A DNA stretch of 64,000 nt from Undibacterium sp. KW1 (lineage in GTDB: Bacteria > Pseudomonadota > Gammaproteobacteria > Burkholderiales > Burkholderiaceae_D): NCBI RefSeq assembly GCF_009937955.1, contig NZ_AP018439.1, positions 4,774,001 through 4,838,000 on the forward strand, written 5' to 3'. A program made the translations under genes and the position numbers. This document shows positions 55,068-63,486 of the stretch, one piece after another. The notes under the pieces were generated by a model. That model worked only from the letters and a program-made list of their open reading frames with translations, did no database searches and was not told the DNA's origin. Numbering within the stretch: the stretch's first letter is position 1; each line of letters opens with the position of its first letter.

Positions 55068-55256
55068 ACTCACGTCCTTTTGATACGAAGTTTAGTGCTA
55101 TGTAGGGAGCGAAGTGTGCCTGAAATGTCTCCTGAGACACACAACCCGGCTTTGATGCAAAAACTGACCACGATGCTGCCACTTGCTGCTTGATGACTTA
55201 CTTAGCTGATGCAAAATTTGAAACCGTGTTGCACTATCTGATTACTCGTGAGGATG

Positions 55257-55658
55257 TCAGCTCATCACACGCCGGAGTTCTCGCTCCAGTGCATCGATCT
55301 CCAGCGGTTTGCTAACATAGCCATCGGCTCCCGCGGCGCTCAGTCTGGCTCTGTCCGTTGGCTCCGCATGACCAGTGACCATAATGACACGCTGATGCCT
55401 GCCGTTAACCTGCTCTTGTTTGCGCAATGAGGCAAGCGCCTGCAAGCCATCCATATTGGGCATCATGATATCCATCAGAACCAGGTCAAAACGTCTTTTG
55501 GCTAATGCAGCCAGGGCCTTTTCACCGTCGTCAACCACCACACCAGTGTGGCCCAGACTATTGAGCAGGATAGTGGCGAGCCTTTGCATGAAGAAATCAT
55601 CATCAGCCACCAGCACATGCAGTGAAAGTGCATTTTTTCCAGTACCTGTATCCCCCAT
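55257..55658 (-). CDS. single-domain response regulator
   Basis: 133 aa receiver domain alone: acidic pocket VADDDF, phospho-acceptor Asp in VLMDIMMPNMDG, switch Thr in VTGHAE and Lys in YVSKP. No output domain. Upstream of the chemoreceptor in the same direction, so it may be a CheY-like or phosphorelay partner. A gap of 189 bp leaves co-transcription uncertain. Confidence 0.88.
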   Translation of the reverse strand: MGDTGTGKNALSLHVLVADDDFFMQRLATILLNSLGHTGVVVDDGEKALAALAKRRFDLVLMDIMMPNMDGLQALASLRKQEQVNGRHQRVIMVTGHAEPTDRARLSAAGADGYVSKPLEIDALERELRRVMS

Positions 55659-55986
55659 GCCTTGCAGTCCTCTGTCAAGATATCAAACCGGTTTTTGATC
55701 AGTTTCACCGCATCGCTACTGTGTTGATCGACTTAAAACCAGGGCGAGGAGGCAAATGAAGGTGTTTCTTCAGACTTGCTTATTGAGTACTTAGCTTACC
55801 CGAAAAAAAGTAGAAAAATACGACTTGCACCAAAAATCCATACACGATAATGTCATTAGCAACAATCGTTGACATCCCTTGCATTTGGCAGTTTTAATAA
55901 TACAAGCACAACATTGTACATACACATTGTAGGAAAATCATGCAATATTGCAATATTAACTTGCATTAAATTTGTCTCATCACCCC
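55659..55986. other. AT-rich divergent spacer
   Basis: 328 bp between the response regulator and the AraC gene. ACAACATTGTACATACACA near 55908 is a short AT-rich tract; no gene or named repeat is visible. Confidence 0.45.
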
Positions 55987-56793
55987 ATGCCCGCCAGCCG
56001 ACCAAAACAATTCACCCTGCTGCCCTGCCACTTGCCTGGCGTGGAAGCAGTGCGGGCGCAATCCCGGCACCGCTTTGGGCGGCACATGCATGAGCAGTTT
56101 GGCATAGGCGTTCTGGTGCGGGGTGCGCAAAAGTCCCTGAGCAGGCTGGGCATGGTCGAGGCCATGGCGGGGGATACGATTACTGTCAACCCTGGCGAAA
56201 TCCATGATGGCACGCCGATAGGGGATAGCGGGCGTAGCTGGCAGATGCTGTACTTTGAACCGGCGCTGATCGCCAGCCTGATGACTGATATCAGCGAAGG
56301 CAAAATGGCCCAGGCCGAATTTCGCCTGCCAGTCATGCGTGATGCACGTATCAGAAAAGCAATGCAGGAATTGTTTGCGACGATGACTGCAACACCGCAT
56401 GTGGCAATGTTAGCAGAAGAACAAATGCTCTTGCTGTTCGCCAGTGTCATGCAACAGCCTGCCGTGCTCGGCCAGGCGACGCCGACTGCCATACACCATG
56501 CACGCAGCCGCATTGATGATGACCCGACCTCCATCCTCAGTCTGCAAGACCTGGCGCAGCAAAGCGGGCTCAGTCGCTTCCAGCTCTTGCGGGCTTTTGC
56601 CAAAGCCACCGGCATGACACCGCATGCCTATATCCTGCAACGCCGCCTGCACCATGCCCGCCGCCTCATCGCTGCGGGCATGCCACTGGTACAAGTCGCG
56701 ATGGACAGCGGCTTTGCTGACCAGAGCCATCTGACGCGGCTATTTGTGCGCAACTTCGGGATATCGCCAGGGGCTTATAGCACCAAGCGATAA
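55987..56793 (+). CDS. AraC-family transcriptional regulator
   Basis: 268 aa. N-terminal cupin with HRFGRHMHEQFGIGVL and TVNPGEIHDG, C-terminal two-helix-turn-helix AraC domain (SLQDLAQQSGLSRFQLLRAFAK, then VAMDSGFADQSHLTRLF). Pairs with the EamA exporter 75 bp downstream, a common arrangement in which the regulator controls export of an amino acid or metabolite. Confidence 0.92.
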   Translation: MPASRPKQFTLLPCHLPGVEAVRAQSRHRFGRHMHEQFGIGVLVRGAQKSLSRLGMVEAMAGDTITVNPGEIHDGTPIGDSGRSWQMLYFEPALIASLMTDISEGKMAQAEFRLPVMRDARIRKAMQELFATMTATPHVAMLAEEQMLLLFASVMQQPAVLGQATPTAIHHARSRIDDDPTSILSLQDLAQQSGLSRFQLLRAFAKATGMTPHAYILQRRLHHARRLIAAGMPLVQVAMDSGFADQSHLTRLFVRNFGISPGAYSTKR

Positions 56794-56867
56794 GCTGCAA
56801 TTTTATTCAAGACACCGCAATTTCAAACTGGCACGCTGTGGTTTTTTCATCCATGGTGAGGCAGGCA

Positions 56868-57764
56868 ATGTCAGAGAAATTAGTGGGATATGTATATTTG
56901 GCGCTGGCGATGATCGTCGTTGGCAGTACGGTAGTCGCCAGCAAAGTCACAAGTAGTGGCTTGCCGGTGTTTACCGCAACGGCGCTGCGTTTTGCCATCG
57001 CCTTCCCTTGCTTTTTATTCTTGATGCGCGTCACCGGCGCGCCACTGCCCAGGCTGGGCAAGCGCGACTGGCTACTGCTGATCTTGCAGGCGGGCGCTGG
57101 CAGTGTAGGCTATACCACCCTGCTGATCGCTGGCATGAGCCTGACATCGGCGGCCGATGCCGGTGTGATCATCGGCACTCTGCCCATCGTCTCTGCCGCG
57201 ATTGCCATCGTCTTGCTGGGTGAAAGACCTCAAGCCAGTTTATTGCTGGCCGTGCTGCTGGCGGGTGCAGGTGTGTTGTCGATCGCTGTGCGGGCAGATG
57301 GGGCAAATACAGGTGCTCAGCATTCACTGCTGGGCAATGCCCTGATTTTTGCTGCGATTGTTTGTGAAGGCTTGTTCATCCTGCTGAATAAACGTCTGAA
57401 GACGACAATCCCACCTTTAGCCTTATCGACCATCATGACGGGCCTGGGTCTGGCCTTGTCCATCATCCCCGCCGTGTTTGAAATGCCGTGGCAGACGCCT
57501 GTCACCAGCAAGGCAGTATGGGCCGTGGTCTATTATGCGCTGGTGCCGACCGTTGCCGGTTTTTTGCTGTGGTATGCAGGCGCGGCCAAAGTCAGCGGCA
57601 GCGAAGCCGCTCTCTTCACTGCACTGGCCCCGGTATCAGCCGTGGTGCTGGCGGTTGTAGTACTCGGCGAAGTGGTCAGCAGCAGCCAGCTCACAGGCAT
57701 CGCTTGCGTGTTGCTGGCGATAGGGGGAATGGCGTTGTTTGGCAAACGTGAAAAGAGTGGGTAA
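56868..57764 (+). CDS. EamA/DMT-family exporter
   Basis: 298 aa with ten helices in two EamA repeats: GYVYLALAMIVVGSTVVAS opens the first and NALIFAAIVCEGLFILLNK the second. ATG 56868 chosen, AGGC upstream. Lies behind the AraC regulator in the same direction. Confidence 0.9.
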   Translation: MSEKLVGYVYLALAMIVVGSTVVASKVTSSGLPVFTATALRFAIAFPCFLFLMRVTGAPLPRLGKRDWLLLILQAGAGSVGYTTLLIAGMSLTSAADAGVIIGTLPIVSAAIAIVLLGERPQASLLLAVLLAGAGVLSIAVRADGANTGAQHSLLGNALIFAAIVCEGLFILLNKRLKTTIPPLALSTIMTGLGLALSIIPAVFEMPWQTPVTSKAVWAVVYYALVPTVAGFLLWYAGAAKVSGSEAALFTALAPVSAVVLAVVVLGEVVSSSQLTGIACVLLAIGGMALFGKREKSG

Positions 57765-57770
57765 GGTGAG

Positions 57771-57831
57771 TAGCGTGCGCCGTGCGCACCATCAACCGTG
57801 TCCAAAAAATGGTGCGCACGGCGCACCCTAC
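57771..57831. repeat. repeat B inverted pair
   Basis: Left arm starts TAGCGTGCGCCG (one G changed), right arm consensus; 18-bp spacer. Sits right behind the exporter stop. Confidence 0.8.
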
Positions 57832-57919
57832 CAATATTTTCGCCCTCCCCCGTCTCTTGCAAAACCGTGTACATTATGCATCTGTCCAAACCAGCCAACA
57901 CAGATACCAGGAACGCGCC

Positions 57920-59227
57920 ATGCTCATCAAAAAAGTGCTCCCTTTTTGCATCGTCTTGTCCATAGGCGCATTGACCTCCACTGCCAACGCGCAAAGCCTG
58001 TCACCGACTGAACAAAAAATTGTCGCTACTGTGCAGGCCAGGTCAGAAGCCGCGCTGCAACTGCTGGAACGCAGTGTCAATATCAATAGCGGCACACTCA
58101 ATCATGCAGGTGTGCGCGAAGTCGGCAAGTTATTCAGCAATGAACTTGAGGGCCTGGGCTTCAAGACCAGTTGGTCTGAGATGCCCGCAGCCATGAACCG
58201 AGCCGGGCATTTGCTGGCCGAGCGTGAGGGCAAGCAAGGCAAGCGCATACTAATGATAGGCCATCTCGATACCGTGTTTGAAAAAGACAGCCCCGTGCAG
58301 TTATGGGACAGGCAGGGCAACCGCGTGCGCGGCCAGGGCGTGAATGATATGAAGGGTGGCGACGTCATCATGATAGAAGCCCTGCGCGCCCTGCATGCCG
58401 TGGGCGCACTCGACAATACCCGCATACAGGTCATCTTCAGTGGTGATGAAGAAAGTGCTGGCCACCCCATCGCCACTTCGCGTGCTGACCTGGTCAATGC
58501 AGCCAAACGCAGTGACGTAGCCCTGGCCTTTGAGGGTACGGCACTCGATAAAAACGGCAACGCCACCGGCACCGTAGGCCGCCGCGCCTCTGGCGGGTTT
58601 GTGCTGGATGTGACAGCCAAGCAAGGCCATTCCGCTGCCGTGTTTGGCCACAATGGTTATGGCGCGATTTATGAAACTGCGCGCATCCTGAACAGCTTTC
58701 GCGAACAATTGATCGAACCCGACCTCACCTTCAACCCCGGCAATATCGTCGGTGGCACCGAGATCAGTTACGACAACCAGAACAGCAAGGGTACTGCCTT
58801 CGGCAAGACCAATGTCATCGCCCCCAGCGCCCAGGTGCATGGCGATTTGCGCTACCTCAGCGCAGAGCAGGGCCAGCGCGCCAGAGAGCGCATGAAAGAC
58901 ATCGTCAGTAAAAACCTGGCTGGCACCAGCGCAAAGATACGCTTTAGCGAAAACTACCCACCCATGTCCCCCACCCCCGGTAACTACGCCCTGCTAGACC
59001 TGTACTCCAAAGCCAGCTTTGATGCAGGCCTCGGTGAAATCAAAGCCTTCCCGCCGGGCGAACGCGGTGCTGGCGACATACAATTTGTCGCACCGTATGT
59101 CGATAGCCTGGATGGCCTGGGCGCCACCGGCAGAGGTGCGCACTCACCGGATGAAGACCTGGATATTTCTTCAATACAGAGAGCGACGATCAGGACGGCG
59201 ATATATTTGTATCGGTTGACGCGGTGA
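57920..59227 (+). CDS. exported M20-family metallopeptidase
   Basis: 435 aa with signal peptide ending STANAQS. M20 metal ligands are evident: H and D in MIGHLDTVFEKD, D in GVNDMKGGDV, EE in FSGDEESAG, and the final His in RGAHSPDEDLD. Resembles carboxypeptidase G2-type enzymes that cleave C-terminal Glu from peptides or folates. AGGAA precedes ATG 57920. Periplasmic. A longer upstream start runs through repeat B and is rejected. Confidence 0.9.
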   Translation: MLIKKVLPFCIVLSIGALTSTANAQSLSPTEQKIVATVQARSEAALQLLERSVNINSGTLNHAGVREVGKLFSNELEGLGFKTSWSEMPAAMNRAGHLLAEREGKQGKRILMIGHLDTVFEKDSPVQLWDRQGNRVRGQGVNDMKGGDVIMIEALRALHAVGALDNTRIQVIFSGDEESAGHPIATSRADLVNAAKRSDVALAFEGTALDKNGNATGTVGRRASGGFVLDVTAKQGHSAAVFGHNGYGAIYETARILNSFREQLIEPDLTFNPGNIVGGTEISYDNQNSKGTAFGKTNVIAPSAQVHGDLRYLSAEQGQRARERMKDIVSKNLAGTSAKIRFSENYPPMSPTPGNYALLDLYSKASFDAGLGEIKAFPPGERGAGDIQFVAPYVDSLDGLGATGRGAHSPDEDLDISSIQRATIRTAIYLYRLTR

Positions 59228-59262
59228 GACAATGCAATTCGTGACGCTACAAATACCAACCA

Positions 59263-60189
59263 ATGAAAATTCAAAGCCACGTGACGCACCACAAAAATTT
59301 TTGCCTGTCCAACTGGGAATTCCAGAGAGAAGATGACGACTTAAAGCTCATTGAACTTCTCTCCTTTAGCACGATTCAAGTGCTGCATAGAGAAGTTCGT
59401 TTTCCAAGCAGTCAAGATGCGACTTTGCAACTGTCCGGGTGCGTTATTGTAAATCCGGATTTCCAGAAATCCATCACGTCTGCCGCATCTGTCACCAGGA
59501 TGACAGGCCTGGTAGTTTACATGATGGACTCAGAGGGACGAAAAATTGCGGAATACTCTGTAACAGCGACAAATATTTTGAATACCAGTGTACAGATTAA
59601 TGGCGTTATGGACATCGTCTTGGCCGTAACGCATTTTGATCCTGATCTGAAGCACGTGAATGTTTTACAGGCGATGTGGTGCAGAGATAAGCAAAAAAAT
59701 AATCGTTGGGCTGATCTGGACTTTCTGCAACGCAGGTCATGGCTGAATCTGGTTCGCAAGCATCATTGTCTATGTGAGAACGATATTGAAGATAAACCTG
59801 CCAATATGGTGTATGAACTGGATGGGAATCATGTCACTGACTATTCAAGCTTTTTTATCGCACTAGGCGAAGCTGTCAATGGCCCGGGTGGCTATTTTGG
59901 TGGCAGTTTTGATGCACTCGCTGATTGCCTTTGTGGTGGCTTTGGAGCAGAGCACCCCTTCACATTGATTTGGAAAGCATCAAATATCGCCAGAATAGCG
60001 TTCGACAAAAAGGCACGCATTGAAGAAGTCTTAGCGCAACGCGAATATGCATTACGAAACCATGATTATGAGGAAGATGAACTATCAAGCATTGCCGAAA
60101 TCATGGCACGGGATGACCGGCCATTGTTTGATGAGATTGTGGATTTCTTGCAAAGAAAAAATTACATCCGCTTAATTTTGGAAAACTAA
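59263..60189 (+). CDS. barstar-domain fusion protein
   Basis: 308 aa. Residues 184-308 match the barstar family of ribonuclease inhibitors: YELDGNHVTDYSSFF, GGYFGGSFDALADCLCGGF, PFTLIWK and a final FDEIVDFLQ. Residues 1-180 are a beta-rich domain I do not recognise. Barstar proteins neutralise secreted RNases; no toxin gene adjoins. The AT-rich codon use relative to the upstream peptidase hints at acquisition. Confidence 0.75.
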   Translation: MKIQSHVTHHKNFCLSNWEFQREDDDLKLIELLSFSTIQVLHREVRFPSSQDATLQLSGCVIVNPDFQKSITSAASVTRMTGLVVYMMDSEGRKIAEYSVTATNILNTSVQINGVMDIVLAVTHFDPDLKHVNVLQAMWCRDKQKNNRWADLDFLQRRSWLNLVRKHHCLCENDIEDKPANMVYELDGNHVTDYSSFFIALGEAVNGPGGYFGGSFDALADCLCGGFGAEHPFTLIWKASNIARIAFDKKARIEEVLAQREYALRNHDYEEDELSSIAEIMARDDRPLFDEIVDFLQRKNYIRLILEN

Positions 60190-60250
60190 CTCAATGGATA
60201 TTCATTAGCAGTGTATGTGCAAGATGAAACTCAAATTTTGACATAATTTG

Positions 60251-60290
60251 CACAGATTGATCCCTGCCTATGCCGGGATGACCTGAATAT
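60251..60290. repeat. F-type repeat
   Basis: CAGATTGATCCCTGCC and TGCCGGGATGACCTGAAT, same layout as 13763 and 63329. Nearby GCTTCGATACGG is also shared with 62.15 and 63.39 kb. Confidence 0.55.
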
Positions 60291-60422
60291 TGATTGCTGA
60301 ACTACAAACGTCAATGCTTCGATACGGCAATGCGAATAAGGCCCTCATGTCATTACCCGAAACCGTGCAGTTTTTTAGAGTGACATAGTTCGTCCTTCCT
60401 GACCATTTAAAGAATTGGAAAC

Positions 60423-61919
60423 ATGTTTCGATCAAGCCGTATCATTCAACTCTTCTACGTTTTATTTATTTTTAGCCACGTTCAGTGTTTCGCATTTGGG
60501 AAAAATTTACCTGCCAATTTCGCTGCTCTTGATAATTATTTACAGTCGCAATTTGATGCTACTGGAGTGCCCGGTGCTGCGTTGGTTGTGGTGTCAAAAG
60601 ACAAAATCCTTCACATGCGGGGATTTGGTATTAGCGGGCCGGATCAACGAGCTTGCACACCGCGAACTTTATTCTTAATTGGATCTACCTCAAAATCATT
60701 TACCGCCCTTGGCATCATGCAATTGGTTGAAGCAGGAAAACTTGAATTGGATGCACCAGTGAGCCGCTATCTTCCTTGGTTTCGAACATCTGATTCAGTA
60801 GCCTCAGAACAGATCACGGTTCGTCATCTGTTAAACCAAACCAGCGGATTCTCGACGTTCGAAGGCTTAAAAGACTTTGCCAATACCGATACTTCCGACG
60901 AAGCTGTTGAAAAAAGATTGCGGGCGCTCCAATATCTTAAGCTAGGATCTGCTCCAGGAAAACACTTTGAATATTCAAACATTAACTATGTAATCCTCGG
61001 TTACTTGATTCAGGTAGTCTCCGGGCAGTCGTATAGCCAATATATGGAGGGCCACGTTTTTGCACCTCTCGCAATGAGAAGCAGTGCAGCTACCGATAAA
61101 CGCAGTGACGCAACTGATCTCGCCACCGGCTATCGTTATTGGTTTGGTAAATCAATTCCAGCCACATCATTGCCATATCCAAAAATTTTAATTCCAGCTG
61201 GCTATTTGTATACAAACGCAGAAGATATGGGACATTATCTGATGGCGCATATGTCTGGAGGTATGTTTGAGGGTAAGGCGGTATTGTCTTCGAATGGCAT
61301 TGATGTACTGCATAGTTCAAGCGTCCCATTTGGCTCACGTTTGCGATATGCGATGGGTTGGATTGCTGATACTCAAGACCCAGGGTTTTATGATCATGAC
61401 GGCGGATTGCCGCATTTTGCAAGCTACATGGCAATCGCACCGGATGAGGATTGGGCTGTCGCTATACTTGTCAATGCCAATAATATGTTGTCAGACCGAA
61501 GCATCGCTGCAATCGGATCTCAAGCTGTTCGTATTGTAAGGGGGAAAGCGCCGACTGCTCTTGAACGAGATAAATTCCTGCCTACTGTATTGATAGGACT
61601 AATTACACTCTTTGTTATTCAGCTTATCATCGTCACTTGGATGATTCGACGAATCCGGAAGTGGCACGCACACCCCGAAATATCGCCAAAGAACCGATGC
61701 AGATGGTTGTTAAATGCGTTCGTACCGTTGATCTTTGGCTCGCTTCCAATACTGACGATATTCATTGTTCTTCCTGTTTTTCACAATTTTTACCTCCCCG
61801 ATTTGCTGATGTTCACACCAGATGCCGGTTTCTTGATCATGCTTAATCTTGTCATAGCGTTGGTCGGCGGAGCCACTTGTGCGCACCTGACATTAGCGCA
61901 GGGCCGTAGGTACGATTAG
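60423..61919 (+). CDS. beta-lactamase-family serine hydrolase with membrane tail
   Basis: 498 aa. Signal peptide, then a serine hydrolase domain with S88-T-S-K91, Y184-S-N186 and the HDGGLPH triad motif near residue 318. After about residue 385 come helices (VLIGLITLFVIQLIIVTWM and others) that anchor it. Probably a D-aminopeptidase or esterase-like cell-envelope enzyme, not a resistance enzyme. AT-rich compared with the window. The last residues and TAG stop are supplied by repeat A at 61906. Confidence 0.88.
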   Translation: MFRSSRIIQLFYVLFIFSHVQCFAFGKNLPANFAALDNYLQSQFDATGVPGAALVVVSKDKILHMRGFGISGPDQRACTPRTLFLIGSTSKSFTALGIMQLVEAGKLELDAPVSRYLPWFRTSDSVASEQITVRHLLNQTSGFSTFEGLKDFANTDTSDEAVEKRLRALQYLKLGSAPGKHFEYSNINYVILGYLIQVVSGQSYSQYMEGHVFAPLAMRSSAATDKRSDATDLATGYRYWFGKSIPATSLPYPKILIPAGYLYTNAEDMGHYLMAHMSGGMFEGKAVLSSNGIDVLHSSSVPFGSRLRYAMGWIADTQDPGFYDHDGGLPHFASYMAIAPDEDWAVAILVNANNMLSDRSIAAIGSQAVRIVRGKAPTALERDKFLPTVLIGLITLFVIQLIIVTWMIRRIRKWHAHPEISPKNRCRWLLNAFVPLIFGSLPILTIFIVLPVFHNFYLPDLLMFTPDAGFLIMLNLVIALVGGATCAHLTLAQGRRYD

Positions 61920-62114
61920 CGCAAGCGTAATCGTACGCATGATCAGCTGCCGGCTCCCATGCTGCTTGACAATCCGTGGCCTTGTGATGAGATAAAGGCT
62001 GGCATGCAACACGCTCACATCGCAAAGGTGCAGCCGGACAAGTGAATTACTTGAGACTACTTGAAATTTGAGGTATCGCATGCGTACGATGACGCTTGCG
62101 CTAATCGTACCTAC
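61906..62114. repeat. repeat A inverted pair
   Basis: Arms at 61906-61941 and 62079-62114, spacer 137 bp. The first arm overlaps the 3' end of the serine hydrolase gene. Confidence 0.82.
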
Positions 62115-62210
62115 ACGGATTGAATATCTACTACAGAATTACAAACGAAAATGCTTCGATACGGTTATAGAAACAAGGTTTTCATGTCATTGCACGCCAC
62201 CTTGCCGCCA

Positions 62211-62495
62211 TTAATTCAAGAAAACCATACGCCCCACAACCAGCATCACCATCGCCAGCAAACCCCAGGCAATAAATTTATTTGATTTTTTGGTCGCAGA
62301 CTTTTTATGGTGTTCAATAACGATAGGCCATATCAGTAGATAGTCGATAAAGGACTTATTGTTTCCCTTCTCGCCGCCTTTTAAAACCCGAGAGACGCGA
62401 TAAAAAACAAGGGTAAACCCGGGCAGGAGCAAGAATATTCCAACTACGTTATAAGCATAGGGATAGGTAGAAAGCCATGATAAAAAGCTTTGCAT
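62211..62495 (-). CDS. small membrane protein, 94 aa
   Basis: Two helices (AYNVVGIFLLLPGFTLVFY and IAWGLLAMVMLVVGRMVFL) around a Lys-rich loop. Starts 13 bp after the transporter remnant on the same strand. Unrecognised. Confidence 0.5.
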   Translation of the reverse strand: MQSFLSWLSTYPYAYNVVGIFLLLPGFTLVFYRVSRVLKGGEKGNNKSFIDYLLIWPIVIEHHKKSATKKSNKFIAWGLLAMVMLVVGRMVFLN

Positions 62496-62508
62496 AAGAT
62501 TTTCTAAT

Positions 62509-63021
62509 TCACTCAGCGCTACGGAATTTCAAGCTTAGCACTAGCGGCACCGCCAGTGCATACACCATCATCACGCTGAGCCAGATCGCCCCTGGCCATT
62601 GTGAGCGTACGACAAAATACAGTGTAGAAAACATCAGCGGGCCAATGATGGACGCAAGGCTGACGGCGGATGCCAGCACGCCCTGGAATTGTCCCTGCAT
62701 GCCTTCATCGACCATGCGGCTGGCCAGCGACTGCAAGGCTGGTATGCCGACGCCGCCCAGCACAAACACGGGCATGACAGCAAATACCATCCAGCCCTGT
62801 TTGGCAAAAACCATGACGACTAGAGCCAGGCAGGTGCCTGCAAACCCGGTCAGTATGGTGCCGCGCTCGCCCAGCAGTTTGACAGCAGGGCCGGGCAAGA
62901 AGGCTTGCGCGAGTGCCTGGCACAGGCCATAGGTGCCTAGCGACAGGCCTATCCACAGACCGTTCCAATGAAAGGCATCATTGCCCCACAGTGACCAGCA
63001 GGTGCCATACACTTCGCCCGT
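62509..63021 (-). pseudogene. TetA/TCR-like MFS transporter, C-terminal remnant
   Basis: About 170 residues corresponding to helices 7-12 of tetracycline-efflux-type transporters: YGTCWSLWGNDAFHWNG, LGERGTILTGFAG, GGVGIPALQSLASRMVDEG and GQFQGVLASAVSLASIIGP are intact. Helices 1-6 are missing; homology breaks near 63021, next to the TetR remnant. The stop codon at 62509 is normal. Non-functional. Confidence 0.75.
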
Positions 63022-63037
63022 CAAGCGCAAAGCTGGC

Positions 63038-63220
63038 GACACCGACGCCATACTGGCGGCCAACCTGCTGCTGGCAACGTGGACGGTGGCACTTATACAG
63101 GCTCACCAGAGTTTCAGGCAAAAGCAGCATACGGCAGAAGCGAAAGCGGTTTTTTTGGCGATAGTGGATAAGGGCAGCGTGGGGATCAAGGCGGCGATGG
63201 CGGAGACGGTTTATGCTTGA
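63038..63220 (+). pseudogene. TetR-family regulator, C-terminal remnant
   Basis: The frame from about 63038 reads AANLLLATWTVALIQAHQ, then FLAIVDKGSVGIKAAMAET, recalling the C-terminal end of TetR/AcrR repressors. The DNA-binding domain is missing. Head-to-head with the transporter remnant: originally a divergent regulator-transporter pair whose two 5' halves and promoter were deleted. Confidence 0.6.
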
Positions 63221-63486
63221 GTGTAACTGCGTGAATGCCGTGAACCTCGTTTTGCTGCGGCATCGAGATGTAGCCTGCCTCCCCATACTACTGAAAGCTA
63301 CTTACTATTGCTGACCACGGCATTTCCGCAGATGGATCCCAGCCTGCGCTGGGATGACCTGAATACGTGTTGCGGTGCTTTAAACTCCAAGGCTTCGATA
63401 CGGTTATAAGAGCCGCACGTTCATTCTAAAGCCGTATCCGGTAGGGTGCGTTGTAACGCACCGCATGGGTGTACGCAATCAAATAT
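63221..63486. other. intergenic with F and D repeats
   Basis: F-type repeat at 63329-63366 (CCCAGCCTGCGCTGGGATGA) and a single D arm at 63441-63462 (GTAGGGTGCGTTGTAACGCA). No gene. Confidence 0.55.

Noticed and set aside
60423..61919. Antibiotic-resistance beta-lactamase
   Set aside because: Has the serine hydrolase motifs but also a membrane tail and length typical of class C-like esterases and peptidases, not of secreted beta-lactamases.
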